A stretch of 64,000 bases of DNA from Leptobrachium leishanense (GCA_009667805.1 CM019066.1:117604190-117668189); one strand, 5' to 3'; counted from the stretch's first letter, positions 11,197 through 23,292 are shown. Numbers and translations are program-made. The notes: generated from the letters alone by a model not told the origin.

Positions 11197-11700
11197 ACAA
11201 ATGTTTAAAAAAATGGGGAGGGCAATGAGAGGACATCTGTTATGTTGTGGAATAGGCGAGAAGAAGGATTAATCACCATCAGAAATGTGACATGCTAATC
11301 TGAAGAGATGGATTATGAGGGATTTCTTGAAGGACAGACAATAAGGGGGGAGGGTCTGACAGAGTGAGGTAGATCGTTCTATAGGACTGGAGCTGCCATT
11401 GAGAAGTCTTGGGCGCATGAGTTAGCTGTAGGGTGGAAACAGGACAGACAGTGGTCACTTGCAGAATGGCATGATCTAGATGGGGTGTACATGTGAAGTA
11501 GAGAAGACCTGTAAGGAGGGGTTAAGTTATTGAGGACTTTGAACCTGAGCGTCACTATTTTAAAATGTGTCTGAAAGTAATAGTCAATGCAGGGACTGGC
11601 AGAGGGGGAAGTATGCGGGGACTGGCGGGTGAGTAATACAAGTCTGGCATCTGCATTCATTACAGATTACGAGGGAGCAAGGTGGGCATTCGGGAGGCCA
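11197..11700 (-). mobile_element. L2-type LINE C-terminal RT fragment
   Basis: The minus-strand frame 11379-11660 contains FKVLNNLTPPYRSSLLHMY followed by TPSRSCHSAS and FSMAAPVL. This is the conserved C-terminal tail of L2 reverse transcriptases (compare YLSSLITKYTPARSLRS in another frame near 43090). Downstream the match continues past a stop to about 11270, then stops at the BEL insertion. Its 3' tail resumes at 2120-2234. Confidence 0.7.
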
Positions 11701-12196
11701 AAAAGGCGCAAGTTCTAGTTATCAAGTTGTATATAGGGGCAGAAAAAACTGTTTTGTGCCTACTTCCTAACAGGGTGGCTGCGTGGACCAGAAGTATCCA
11801 GCATGCTCCATTTGTAAAACATAACAAGAAAAAAGGTTGTCATTTGCGATCACCCCTGTAGCTCCACGCGAAACAAAACAGAGGTTTTAGTTGAATGGCC
11901 ATTAAAATGTAAGCTCATCCGACACATCATGGCACCTCTAGTCAGGTCAGGTGAGTCCAACCTAATGAAACCAAGAACTGTTTTCTAAGCAAACCACATA
12001 TGCTCATGCTGCTTCTCAGTCATGCGAGAGGCTGGTGGGTTTACATTTATAGCCTCAGAAACAATTCCACTTTGGGATTAAAAATAGTAGTAATCAAGTG
12101 GTAATGCAAGTATATTGATGAGCATTTTAACCGTATCTTGAGTCAGAAAGAGGTTTAGAGATTTACAAGCACAGATTTTCTTTAGACAATGGTATT
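11701..12196. other. No gene seen
   Basis: About 500 bp of ordinary sequence without a recognised repeat or coding frame. Confidence 0.5.
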
Positions 12197-12204
12197 GACT
12201 AGAG

Positions 12205-12386
12205 CAGTGTGTCCCAAACCTGTCCTCAGGATCCTCCGCCTCACCAGGTTTGCAGGATATTTGAAGCAAAGCACAGGTGATATGATTTGCTGCTCAGTGA
12301 TTGCAGGATTCAGTCTGCTTTTCCCCAAGGTGATCTGCAAAATCTGGCCTGGTTGAGGGTCCTGAGGACAGGTTTGGGAAACACTG
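12205..12386. mobile_element. 182-bp hAT-type MITE
   Basis: The ends CAGTGTGTCCCAAACCTGTC and GACAGGTTTGGGAAACACTG are inverted copies with a few mismatches. The 8-bp flanks GACTAGAG (12197-12204) and GTCTAGAG (12387-12394) match 7 of 8. The 8-bp duplication and CAGTG end point to hAT. Confidence 0.88.
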
Positions 12387-12435
12387 GTCTAGAGCATGCA
12401 GAAAATATTAAAATGTGAGTATATGCAGATAACTT

Positions 12436-13013
12436 GAGCTTATTCACTAACCACCATTATTATATGGTAATAACTACAAATTTACTTTAGTGATCTAAGG
12501 TGGATCAACTATGTGGAATCTATAGTGAATTCACTATTTATGGAACTTCTACCAGAATATGCAGTAATTTTCACCTTTTCTTCCCCTGTAGTTTCTTTTA
12601 AAGTTGTTCATTGAGGTTTTCAGTGGAGTTTCCACAGTAGTTTCTGCTAATGTAGTTCAGCATAGATTTTACTGTATTTTTCATTGGAGCTTCAGTTGAA
12701 CTTGTCTGGTGTTGCTGTTACTGCTGATTTCATTGTAGTTTATTTTGGAATGCTATAAAGATCACCCCTTCAAAACTGCTTACGTATATTCACTGTTGTT
12801 CCAAACAGCACTGGAGCAACACTGAATGGAGGTGCGAATAGCAGTGGTTTCCTCCTATTACAGAAGACTAACGGTGTACCGTTGATCAAGGTTGTTTGTA
12901 CAACTTCGACTGCCACTAATCAATTTTGCTTCTCCCGATAGCCAAAGTTTACTGTTCATTGTTTGCAACAATGGTGAATGTTGGTGTTACAGAAATAGTT
13001 AGTGAATAATCCC
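12436..13013. mobile_element. TIR element, ends GGGATTATTCACTAAC
   Basis: The left end GAGCTTATTCACTAACCACC and the right end (read inverted) GGGATTATTCACTAACTATT pair for about 16 bases. The interior is non-coding with many AGTTT/CATTG words. The target duplication is unclear. Confidence 0.6.
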
Positions 13014-14167
13014 TTATGTCTGCATCACACACTGACAAAATAATGATACATTGACATAAATAGTCAAAGGCACCTCAAATGACTTTAGAAACTGTGCACA
13101 TATTAGCTTCAGATGGATGAAAATAAAGAACGAAAGCACAAAATACAAGCTGTCAGATCAGAATGTAATGCCAGGCTATAGAAGACAGTGATAGCATTTG
13201 GGGAAATACTAAATTCACTTACTAAGTTTATATGTTGTCTAGTTTAGAGACCAGTATTTGGAATGATTGAAACAAAAGAGCAGCAAAATTGGGAACGTGT
13301 CAATCAGTGGGTGTTTGAATGACTTAGAGAGTTTTTAATTGAATCTCTAGTTTTTAAATGAATTGATACAACAAAGGTAATTACTCTGCAGGTGGATGCA
13401 TTCAGTAATGGACTTGTGCAGAGAATGATGCCAGGATTACAATGGAATGCAAACGCAGTTTGGACACAGAATTTACAATATCCTTGGCTTATACACACCA
13501 ATACACACCAATGCACACCAGAAACATTAACTAGAAAAGAAGAGCATGAAATGGTTTTTGAATATAATAGCAAAGGATTACAGATTCAGAACCTGCTAGT
13601 TTAATATTTAAAAACGGTCATATCAGCTTGATGTATTTCAATGTATCTATAGAGACGGAATGCTTCTATAGTTGCAAGGTAAGTTTAATAATGAATTATT
13701 AATAATTTTTTGTACATGTTTTTACAATAGTATGAAGTAGCAATAACTTGATAATGTCATTTATATCTTGACTAGCTCATTGTTTCAGGGATCCAATGTT
13801 TTTATAAGAAATATTATTTACTACTATTCAGAGTTTGCATCCTTTTTATGCTATTTTAACAATATATAATTTTCATTTGAGCTGATTGACTTAGACTGTA
13901 AATCAATGTGCCAACTCAGTCTAAAAATAGATAGATGCAATTTATTTAAAAATAATAAACCAGGACCGCTTTTATAACATTATTAAGAAATTATATTCGA
14001 GAAAAGTATGTTTTCTAAGTATGAGATATTTTATATAGTAGTTTAAGATGAAAAAAGATACAATATCCATGAGGTTCGAACTTATACTGTACATATCCCT
14101 ATTGGTGTTGATTCAAAAGACCCTCATGGTGCATTTTCCAGTTGTACATAAAAGGGGAAACATTCCT
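13014..14167. other. AT-rich sequence, nothing recognised
   Basis: About 1.15 kb of AT-rich DNA. The paired open frames at 13304-13604 on both strands have no recognisable domain. Confidence 0.5.
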
Positions 14168-14171
14168 TTAA

Positions 14172-15082
14172 CCCTTTCACTGCTGAGGCATTTCATCGCT
14201 GTGTGCTGAGCTCATTTTTACCGGTTTCGCTCATCATGCTTAAACGCGATTTGAAGCCACATTTTATTATATGACCCAGACATATTATATATCGTTCTTT
14301 CCGGCAGACTCTGCAGATTCATAATATATCATTTTTATATGTATTCGTCATGTCCTGCCTGTATATTATGACAAAAAATGCAATAAAATTTGAATTTTTA
14401 ATCGTCTGCAGCGTGTAAAGTGTTTTTTTTTGCATTTTATCACATGAGCATTTTCAGTTCTATTTTCTATGGGGTGCGCTTGTACAAAAATTAGAAATGG
14501 GGACTTGTTACATTTTTTGGGGGGAATTATGTGATTGTTGGCAAACGCACCCCCAGAAAAAAATCATTAGTGCAGCATCATTGTTCACATTATAATTGAA
14601 ATGAGAACAATATTGCTGCATTAATAAAAACACACAAAATTTTTTTTTATTTTTTTATTTATTATTTATTTTTTTTACTTTTTTTTTTACTTTATACCTG
14701 GTCATGTTGGGTATCATTCGAAAGGCCATGCTCAGGCCTTTCGAATAACACCCCCATGACCCACTAGCTGCCCCGGTTCTGGAGATATCGGGGTTCAAAG
14801 GAACCCCCATCTCCACCAGGGGATTTCCTTGGGCAGCTAGGGGTTCCCCGGGCATAGAGGGGGGACCCGGGGCAGGAGCAGCCATCCAAGATGGTGGCCC
14901 CCACCGGGGCTAGGCCGCACTTCGCATGTCGCAATGACGTCATTTACGTCGGGATGGGCACGGACAGAGATGTGAGTATCTCCGCTGGGGCTCCTGCAAA
15001 GCGGATGACATGTGGGACACGTCCTCTGCTTATAGCGGGCGTCTATGAGGACGTGTCCCACACGTCATCCGCAGCGAAGGGG
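14172..15082. mobile_element. piggyBac-like non-autonomous element (TTAA target)
   Basis: Flanked by TTAA at 14168-14171 and 15083-15086. Ends are CCCTTTCACTGCTGAGG at the left and, inverted, CCCCTTCGCTGCGGATGACG at the right. The interior is non-coding. Its left half is closely related to 20337-20800, and its right half (from about 14936) to 33457-33659. TTAA duplication and CCCTTT ends are piggyBac hallmarks, but no transposase is present. Confidence 0.75.
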
Positions 15083-15086
15083 TTAA

Positions 15087-15924
15087 GTTTCCATATTTTC
15101 AATCAGATTTCTACTTACACAAATTAAAATTATAATTCATTGCTTGTTGATACATTTGTTTATATCATATTTTACCAGAAAAAAATCCAGAGCTTTTTAA
15201 AAAGCATTAAATTAGATAAAACAACATCTGACGGAGGAGACTTCCATAGTGTCTTCATTTGTACTATAAAAAAAACTTACTTTTGAAGCTGACAAAATTA
15301 TCTTTCCTCCAGTCGCACTGGATAACCTCATGTCTTATGTAAAGCCCTGTTAATGAACAGGTCACCAAAGAGCTCTTTGGATTGGCCCTATTTGCATTTA
15401 AACATTGTACTCTTGTCTACTATTAGACTTGTAGCTTTGTAGGTCCCTACTAAACAAGTCGCTCTTCATATGGAAACTATTCCATTCCATTTATTAGCTT
15501 AATAGCTCACCTCTGCACTTTCTCCAACTCCATAATATCCTTCTTCAATACAGTTACCTATGACAGCACCTCATATTAAAGATGGGGTCTTATCATTGCT
15601 TTATGAAGAGCTAACATGAATATTCCATGACATCAACTAATATCTCTTTTTATACATGACAGGACATTACTGCACACTGTTGCAAAGTTTATCATCTATG
15701 ATTATACCCAGTTTCTTCTCATTCACTGACACCCCCAACTCAAATTAAGTGTTTCGGCAATTTGTTTTTTTTCTATTGATCTCAAAACCCACCCCATTAC
15801 GGTCGCTATTTCCCAAATCCTCTTACTTGAATGTTTAAAAAAACTTTTCTATCTTCGGAAATGGGTACAGCGCCCTCCAGTTCTTATAGGTGTCTCTGTG
15901 CCTTTAAACGAGTCTTCTTTTCAT
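15087..15924. other. No gene seen
   Basis: AT-rich. Fragments such as 15480-15800 read like eroded LINE tail but I cannot assign them. Confidence 0.4.
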
Positions 15925-16036
15925 TAGGGATGGGCTGCCGGGTCGATTTGAACAGGAGTTCGAATCGAACATCGGCAATTCGAAGGTTCGGCGAACCTTG
16001 AACTTTTTGCGATGTTGGCAAAAAGTTCGACCGTTA
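15925..16036. mobile_element. Solo left arm of a hAT-like element
   Basis: Starts TAGGGATGGGCTGCC and continues with TTCGAA-rich subterminal sequence, the style of the hAT-like arms at 30391, 52318 and 59553. No matching right arm was found nearby. Confidence 0.5.
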
Positions 16037-16037
16037 G

Positions 16038-16540
16038 TGAAACGCTGTTTGCAAAAAAACTACTAAACAAAAAATGTCTGGAATTTACACATAACATCCA
16101 ATGAATGAATGATAATAAAAAGGACGGTTACAGAAAAATGAAAAAACGAAGTAAAAAAATGAAAAAAAAATTCCAAAATAAATTCCAAAAAATGCTTAAA
16201 AGATCCTAAAAAATATAAAATATTCTTTACTGCAGAATATAATAATAAACAGTTTATTATATATTGAATTAAAACGGGAATATTTTTAACATTGAAGCCT
16301 ATGGGATTTTCCTGAATAAACCTGCCGAATGAAACCACCGAACAGCAGGGCATTTCGGCAACTTTTCTCTGCTGGTTTGTGTTCTCTGAATAGACGAAGC
16401 ATTGCTTCTCTATGGGGATTTCACTACCCTCGACCTGGCACCGACCAGGCACCGTATCTGCAGACAATTCGCGAACTGCCTGCTCTCTGAATAGCCGAAT
16501 GGCCAGGACACTGGACACTGTTCCAGAGCCACACGTGAGA
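16038..16540 (-). mobile_element. Partial copy of the CAGGGTTATTCAAAGAG TIR family
   Basis: Begins GAAACGCTGTTTGCAAAAAA and shares ACTACT and AAAATGTCTGGAATTTACAC with 29660-29720 and 55620-55680, then the block around GTGTTCTCTGAATAGACGAAG. Both outer ends are missing. Confidence 0.6.
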
Positions 16541-17240
16541 TTGCATTTCTAAGAATATTTGTTGTTATATTTTATACGGAACAACACTATTGCTGTCTCT
16601 TTTGAGGTACACACTGTCTATATATATCAGAAGAGGACTGCAATATCTAGGATTCGAGATTGGTGGGAGGAGCCCCCTTAGTGGCTCGAAAGCGAAGGAA
16701 ATTAGCTATTATGGTTCCTGACTTGTGAGTGTTATACCTCTGTTAACTTTTTGTGTGGAAACTATGCAATATTGCATCATTAGGTCTCTTTTTTTATTTC
16801 ATGATATAGGGATGTTATTGATGCACCCAAAGTGGATTCCACACATCCCCATTAAAGAATAAAGAAAGTACAGTAGTATCATAAGAAATTGTGCTCCCGA
16901 ATTTACATGTATTTTTTGTCATTCTTAGTTTGTGTGTGACGGATACACCCAACGGTGAGCAGCATTACATTTATGTCCACATCTTTGCTGTCTATAAGAT
17001 TTATTTCACCAACATTAAATTAGACTAGCGCCTAGACACTGTTAACCCTAGTTAGGTATTTTTTTTACAATTAAGACATTGCAAAGCTAAGATTATGGAT
17101 GTAAATATAATATTAAGAGGAACCCCAGCAAGGAATGGCTAGATGAACAATAATAAAACATCACTTTTATTGGGACAAAGCTAAAAAAATAATGAAACAT
17201 ATTTAATACACTAGGAAACAAGATCAAGACCAATACTTCA
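16541..17240. other. No gene seen
   Basis: About 700 bp without recognised features. Confidence 0.5.
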
Positions 17241-17244
17241 ATGT

Positions 17245-17335
17245 TCAATGTTCTTGAACCCAGGACATACTTGTAAACGAGAGAAATCTCAATGTATCCT
17301 TCCTGGTAAAATCCTTTATAAATAAATAATACTAA
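17245..17335 (+). mobile_element. SINE 3' end
   Basis: Contains AACGAGAGAAATCTCAATGT then ATCCTTCCTGGTAAAATCC and TTTATAAATAAATA. The same 3' segment recurs at 22500-22562 (minus), 27045-27105 (plus) and 47148-47218 (plus). The upstream SINE body at 26993 contains CTTGGGCAAGACACCCAACG, typical of tRNA-derived SINE bodies. Confidence 0.6.
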
Positions 17336-17903
17336 TTGCTCCAAAATAGTTTGCAAAGTTCACTGCATGTTTTTCTCCAATAAAGCTGCAAGTTGGGATA
17401 GTGCTAACAATGTATTCGAGTATGTATCCTTATATTTCAAGTCCTATGTCTCACAAGAGTGTTTATACAATTCCCAGGTTTCACTATTCATTTCAAACAA
17501 TATGAGGGCTTGGACCCGTGGCCAAACGCCCCAAACTAGCACTCAACCGGATTTGCAAAGCTCATAACCTCACTCAGTGCTAAACTACCAAAATGCTATA
17601 CACATTTCTATTCTCAAAATAGTCCTGTGTAGCTTTAACAATAAACTGAAACAATCCTTCAGTGAATCCGTAATATGATTTCCTCACAACAAACAGTGCA
17701 CCCGACGCACGGCTAATCAGGGTTGCTAAACAACTGTGTTAAGTTTCTTCAGATTTGAAGACTTGAAACGTTGTGATTTCTGCAACATTGTATGCGAATG
17801 TACTATTGGAGGGAACATTGGTTGTGATTTATTAGGATATATGGCGAATGGGTCCTCCATTGAATTACTTGTTCTGGTGCTGTTGTTTTGAGTACTCAGA
17901 TAA

Positions 17904-18632
17904 TTTTCTATTACATTCTTCATGCAAAAACGCACGGTAAACGCGTGATTTTTTGCACAAAGCTTTAAACGTTAACGCGTGTAAATCAACGCTGGTATTA
18001 CAATCCTCCCGCATTTTCTCATCCGTCAAAAAACAACACGCGTAAAACGTACGCACAAAAACGTTGCGCGCAGAAATCAATGTGCGGACTGTTTATTCAC
18101 TCAATTCAGCCAATCAGAATTAGGAACCACAATTGTCTCACGTTAAGTTTTTGCGCCTGTCAAAGTCAATCTGCGCATATATGCTGTATCAATAAAAAAA
18201 AAACACGCACAACTTCTCAAATTTATTGGTTTGGTATGAGTACAATGTGTAACTATACTTTGTTGCGTATTCTTTTTTGGGCTGGTGTATTTGGTTTCGG
18301 CCAGGTTGATAGAATTTGCCTTTAACACCAGCTTTTAGGAGTTGCTAAAATTATGCACGCAAAGGCTGTGCGTTACAAACTGAGCATAGATTGTAATATC
18401 ATCCGCATACCAGCGCACAAACGCATTTGCGCTCACAGTGTTAAGTATAGGATAAGCAAAGTACAGTAAGCTCGCACAGCGTTCGCGCAAGTTCATCCGT
18501 GGTAGACGTATACACGCGTTTGTTGTGCTGAGATTGTAATACAACGTTCTGCGCAAAGGGTTTTGCCCTCTCGTTAATGCGTTTTTTGCGCTGGTGCAAA
18601 CATATGTGCAGAGAATGTAATAGGGCCCTAAG
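17904..18632. mobile_element. CpG-rich MITE with TATTACATTCT ends
   Basis: The left end TTCTATTACATTCTTC and the inverted right end GGGCCCTATTACATTCTC pair. The interior is unusually rich in ACGCGT, GCGCA and CGCA words for this AT-rich window. It shares GTTAAGTATAGG and AAAGTACAGTAAGCTCGCA with 31345-31400 and 46585-46640, so it belongs to the same superfamily as the GGGCAGTATTACA elements. Confidence 0.6.
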
Positions 18633-18639
18633 TGTATTA

Positions 18640-19284
18640 TATATATTTCAGTAATTATTTTGATTTGTCCCTATAAAAGTGATGCTTTAGTATATTTTTA
18701 TCTAGCCAATCCCTGCTTGGGTTGATTTTGGTTTTGTGTTAACTATTTATTTATTTACAAGCTAAAGATTCTTGTTGTTCGGTTTTGCTTTCACAGTGAT
18801 TTAAAAGCTGCAAACGCTTACTCATAATAAATGTTATTACCTTCAACCAATTGTCAACACTATGCTAACCTCTAACATAAAAGATGATATCAATCTATAT
18901 GTCAACATTAATGCATGAAGATCACACATTGAGCAGTGAGAATGGTAATAAGAAGAAAGTCCAAAAGCCACAGCAGCTCCTGTGATGGGCGGATTACAAT
19001 GCAAAAATAGTATTAAACTAAACATTAAACTTTGAGCAGATTTGCTGCAGATTATCAGAGCAGCTCATTCTAGAAACTTTTACGGCTGACTTGCTACTGA
19101 GCAGCAAACATTCGCAGCTTACCAAGTCAAGCAAAATGACCTGTTAACTGGGAACAGGTATACTATTTTAGAATTCTATCTGGGGATGCCTTTTGATATG
19201 AGTGGATTTTGATTTGAGTTTTAGTTTTGTTTTAATTTTGTTGTTAGTTGAGACAGGTATAGAGTGCTATCACAGTGTCAAAAT
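18640..19284. other. No gene seen
   Basis: AT-rich, no recognised repeat or gene. Confidence 0.5.
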
Positions 19285-19700
19285 GTGTCGCGGGCTTACC
19301 TGGAGCTGGGGCAGAACCGCCCTAGGAAAAGAAGCCAGGAAGGGTTCTAGCCTCTGTGTAGTGGGAGTAGTCGCTGGGGCAGAGCCAATTACACAGTACA
19401 GGAAAGGGATAAACCAAAGACGTGGTCAGACGGTGCACAGGTTGAGGCTGGCAGAATAGATTCAGAGCTAGAGCAGGCAGAGGTCAAATCCAGAGAGGCA
19501 AGCCCAAATACCGGTAAGTAACAGCACCCAGTGTAAGTAGTACAATCAAGTGCTGGGACAATACGGAGGCTGCGTTATAAAGGCATGGATGTCCCATCAG
19601 GTGATGTTAATTGTCAATAGACTGCAGGAGGGAGACCAGGAGCATGATCTAAGCAAAAGTCATTACAACCATGATTACTTTAAGGATTAGGAGAACTAAT
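19285..19700. repeat. Possible degraded LTR or interspersed repeat
   Basis: GC-richer block, GGGCTTACCTGGAGCTGGGG at its start and a TATAAAGGCATGG promoter-like run at about 19576. Composition and words such as CAGGCAGAGG resemble the solo LTR at 49095. No ends or duplication could be fixed. Confidence 0.35.
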
Positions 19701-19789
19701 GTGGTGGACTAGACAAGTCCAATATTGGATCCCCGGGATATGTCACAGACGAAAAGTCAGCAGGATAAAATGAAGTAAAATTTATTGCA

Positions 19790-19840
19790 GCACTAACGCG
19801 TTTCGACCTAATTCGACCTAATTGGTCTTTATCAAAGTGC
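19790..19840 (-). ncRNA. Hammerhead-ribozyme-like motif 1 (with internal duplication)
   Basis: Minus-strand copy of the motif at 19904-19944 with ten extra bases caused by duplication of the stem II distal half (AATTAGGTCG appears twice). Stem I GCACT/AGTGC and the GAAACGCGTT segment are kept. Confidence 0.5.
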
Positions 19841-19903
19841 AAAAAAATATAAAAAAAATATATATTTTTTTATATATTTTTTTATATTTTTTTAATATTT
19901 TTT

Positions 19904-19944
19904 GCACTTTGATAAAGACCAATTAGGTCGAAACGCGTTAGTGC
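19904..19944 (+). ncRNA. Hammerhead-ribozyme-like motif 2
   Basis: Order on the plus strand: stem I 5' GCACT; core TTGATAA (hammerhead consensus CUGANGA, so position 3 is U and position 8 is A); one extra A; stem II GACC, loop AATTA, GGTC; GAAAC, loop GC, GTT with the cleavage-site base U; stem I 3' AGTGC. Stem III is only about two pairs. Such minimal stem III hammerheads are known from Penelope-like retroelements, where they work as dimers. The core changes mean activity is uncertain. Confidence 0.55.
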
Positions 19945-20011
19945 TGCAATAAATTTTACTTCATTTTATCCTTTTGACTTTTCGTCTGTGACATATCCCG
20001 GGGATCCAATA

Positions 20012-20275
20012 TTTCATCTATGGACCAGGTTATCACCACGGATGGTTGCTGGTAGGAAGGGCTGGTGAGATCATATCCACAGATTTATGCCTATATAGTC
20101 CAGAGCCGACTTTATGGGGCTCAGAAAAAAGTGAGTTGAATACTTTCTCTCTGGAAACCAGGTGTCATAAGGATGTACTGCGCAATGTATGTCTCCTATT
20201 ATGTTTTCTAAATTATCTTGAAGTATTACTCACTGGACACTTGGCGTAAGCGCGAGGACTCTACCCATTATTTTA
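20012..20275 (+). mobile_element. Continuation of the hammerhead-bearing repeat
   Basis: Matches 33059-33330 in the opposite orientation (shared GGACCAGGTTATCACCACGG and CTCACTGGACACTTGGCGTA). It shows that the unit extends about 330 bp past the ribozyme. No protein domain; frame 20046-20249 is conserved between the two copies only because the DNA is. Confidence 0.65.
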
Positions 20276-20336
20276 GAATTATCTATTACTGGCTTCCTGT
20301 CATTATGTCTTGAGCTGCGGAGGCAGGTGAAATTAA

Positions 20337-21437
20337 CCCTTTCGCTGCTGAGCCATTTCACGCCTGTGTGCTGAGCTAATTTTTACCGGTGTCGCTTATG
20401 TTTAAACGCGTTTTGAAGCCTTATTTTATTATATGACCCAGACATATTATATATCGTTCTTTCCAGCAGACTCGGCAGATTCATATATATCATAATTATA
20501 TGTATACGTCATTTCCTGTCTGTATAATATAACAAAAAATGCAATAAAATTAGAATTTACAAAGTGTAAAGTGTTTTTTTTTCACATTTTTAACATGCAA
20601 GCGTTTGCGGTTATATTTTCTATGAGTTGCGCTTGTTAAAAAAATTAGATATGGGGGACTTGTTACTTTTTTTGGGGGGAAATTGACACAATTTTTAACA
20701 AACGCACCCCATACAAAAATCGTTATTGCAGCATCATTGTTCATATTATAATTGAAATGGGAACAATATTGCTGCATTAACAAAACAAAAAAAATGATTT
20801 AGATTTTTTTTTAATATTTTTTTTTTCATTTTGATTTTTTTAACAATACCAAACATTAACCCCTAGCTGCCACAGATCGGGAGATAGGGGGTTCATTTGA
20901 ACCCCCTATCTCTACCATTGGTGGCAGCTAGGGTTAACTCTAGAACTGACTTCATCGCGCTATGCATGATGACACCAGTCATCAGAGGGAGATCCCGGAA
21001 GCTTGGCCGACATCCAAAATGTCGGGCAGCTCCAGGAGAGGATCGGGATCTGGCACTTTTTGGAGCCAAATCGCGATCCGGGGCCCCCAAGGGGTTAAAG
21101 CCAACCACTGTTTGGAAGGGCAGGTTGTGCCCTTCCAAACGGTGCCTGCCTTTGACAGCTGACCTTTACGGAAGGGGAGGGAGAGAGGTCCAAAGGCACT
21201 TGCGGGGGGCACCTGTAATAGATGCCATCGCGCTAGCGCGATGACATCTATTGTCCCGACGGGGTCCCGGAGTGCCGAGCTGACATCCAAGATGTCAGCC
21301 CGCACCGGGGGGGTCGCAACAATCGGCCGGAATCCCAGCCGATTGCTGCCTCCTGTGCTAGGACGCACTCAGCGCGTCCATAGCATAGGAGAACCACTTG
21401 GCTGGACGCGCTGATTGCGTCCTTAGCAGCCAAGTGG
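20337..21437. mobile_element. piggyBac-like non-autonomous element (TTAA target)
   Basis: TTAA at 20333-20336 and 21438-21441. Ends CCCTTTCGCTGCTGAGCC and (inverted) CCACTTGGCTGCTAAGGACG. The left 450 bp are closely related to 14172-14640. A palindromic GGGGGTTCATTTGAACCCCC lies at about 20888, and 21010-21400 is GC-rich with inverted words. No transposase. Confidence 0.7.
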
Positions 21438-21441
21438 TTAA

Positions 21442-22495
21442 CAAGATTTAACAGAATTATAGCAAAAATAAAAGAGGAGACGTACAGTGGGCACTGTTTA
21501 GACAAGCTCACATAGTACAGCACTTGGGTGGAGGAAAACAAGAGGAATAACAACTTTATTATAAATTTAACGATGCAAAAAATGTGCTCTTTAACTTCAT
21601 ATCGAAATACAGCTTGTGGTTAGTGAACATGTACTAACCTTGACAAATGTATTTTGCAGAATAGATTATATTTTTTTCTTTACCATTCCATTTAGAATAT
21701 TGCTTACATTCTTATCAGACTGTGCATATAATTCTGAGCACATAAATGTTCTACAGGATAAGCCTCATAACCCGTTGTTATTTGATTATATGATTGTGAA
21801 TGTTATATATATTATCTAATTAAAATTATGAATTATTGAGTCGTGTTGATTGCTGTTTTTAAATTATCTCGTTTAGATAAATGATTCTGCCATCTGAGCA
21901 TCTTGAGGAATAGTAAACATACATTTATATTTTGAATGCATTATTTAAGAATTGTAATAAAACAACTGCAATGATCATATACCTTTTAGCAGTGTACACA
22001 AAATATGTGACTGATAAATTAATTCTGTAACCTTTCCATTATATACTGTGCATTAATATATTCATGAAAAAGTTTATAAAAAAAATTGAACTGTACTGTT
22101 GAGCTGCCCTACTTTTTCTCTATTTGCTGTTCAAATGTTATATTCCTAACAGAACTTCTGCCACAGTAGTACTACATGCTCTTTTCTCCATATACATCTA
22201 TAATTATTGGGAACTGTCAGGAACCTAGAAGAAAATAATTATGCCATTTGTTAATATTAATTCCAAAATATGTTACAAAGGCAATAAGGGCACATTAATA
22301 AACAAATAGAATTCATACATCTGTCTTCTAATATCACACTCAGTCATAACATGTTCTGTGTCAAAAATATACATTTCTACCCTGCTAATTGAATAATGGT
22401 CACAAAATAATTTTCAATATAGCCAGGGGTCAAGTCGGACAGGAATGCTTAAGAATGCAGTCCTCCCCTATTGTTTCAGGAGGAATGGATTTCCC
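21442..22495. other. AT-rich sequence, nothing recognised
   Basis: About 1 kb, low GC, no gene or recognised repeat. Confidence 0.5.
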
Positions 22496-22496
22496 T

Positions 22497-22562
22497 TTTG
22501 TATTTTATTTATAATGTATTTTATCAGGAAGGATACATTGAGATTTCTCTCTTTTCAAGTAT
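22497..22562 (-). mobile_element. SINE 3' end (minus)
   Basis: The plus strand reads TTTATCAGGAAGGATACATTGAGATTTCTC, the reverse complement of the tail at 17270-17325. Confidence 0.6.
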
Positions 22563-22594
22563 GTTTATTGCTGTAGCGCTCTGTATCACCCTTA

Positions 22595-22760
22595 TAAAAC
22601 TGCCCATTACTGTGGAGCTCTGTGACAGCCCCATAATGTGTAGTGTTTATGGGGGTGTAACAGAGCTCCACAGTAATGTGCAGTGATGTATGGGTGTCAC
22701 AGAGCTCCACAGTAATGTGTGCAGTGTATGAGCAAATCACAGAGCTCCATAGCAATAAAC
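22595..22760. repeat. Cluster of CAGAGCTCCACAGTAATG repeats in both orientations
   Basis: CATTACTGTGGAGCTCTGTG occurs inverted, then CAGAGCTCCACAGTAATGTG occurs twice, and CAGAGCTCCATAGCAATAA once. Spacing is about 30-55 bp. Confidence 0.75.
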
Positions 22761-23213
22761 TCACAGTAATGAGGGCTGCTCAGTCCAAAATGCCGTGCCT
22801 ATATTTTGTCCCAGTCCAGGCCTGGCGCTGCGTTCCGGGGCAAGATGCCGAGGTAGAATCTGCCTCGGAATATCACGCTTAAATGGGGACGCTACAAGGA
22901 AATCTGCAGGTGCTGAGTTTCGCCATTAGCTTCCCCATTTTAGTGCAAATTACAGAATTGGGACCATAGTCTGTATAAAAACATGAGCAGAGGAGTCACA
23001 TGCACGTTTTATTGACTGTACAAGATAAAATGTTTTGCAGGGCTTATTCAAGCTTGTCCCCCTCGGATGAAAACAAAGTTTGCGATGGGGAATTTGTTAC
23101 AGCCCTCAGAGGGGGATGGGGAACATTTTTGAATGAATTTTTTTATACAAAAAAAGTTAAACATTGTAGGAACTGCAATCCACTTCCCTTTATCTTGCAT
23201 TTATTGGCCGACA

Positions 23214-23292
23214 GATAGAAATGGACTTCCAGGCGCACCTTCTCAATAAAACACTGTTTATTGAGAAGGTGCGCCTGGAAGTCCTTTTCTAT
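23214..23292. repeat. Long near-perfect hairpin
   Basis: Arms of about 36 bp (GGACTTCCAGGCGCACCTTC and its reverse complement) flank a 6-base loop ACACTG. Resembles the turn of the other foldbacks in the window. Confidence 0.85.

Larger units (their letters stand above)
19724..20011. repeat. Foldback with two inverted hammerhead-like motifs (Penelope-like end)
   Basis: Arms 19724-19850 and 19887-20011 are inverted copies: GGATCCCCGGGATATGTCAC at the left, GTGACATATCCCGGGGATCC at the right. They are separated by a T/A-rich turn. Each arm holds one hammerhead-like motif; the two point away from each other with their 5' ends facing the turn. Confidence 0.85.

Noticed and set aside
13304..13604. 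Overlapping frames on both strands as a short gene
   Set aside because: No domain match and low-complexity ACACACCAAT repeats underlie the open frame.
21248..21553. Small frames in the GC-rich part of the TTAA element
   Set aside because: They arise from GC-rich inverted repeats of a non-coding transposon.
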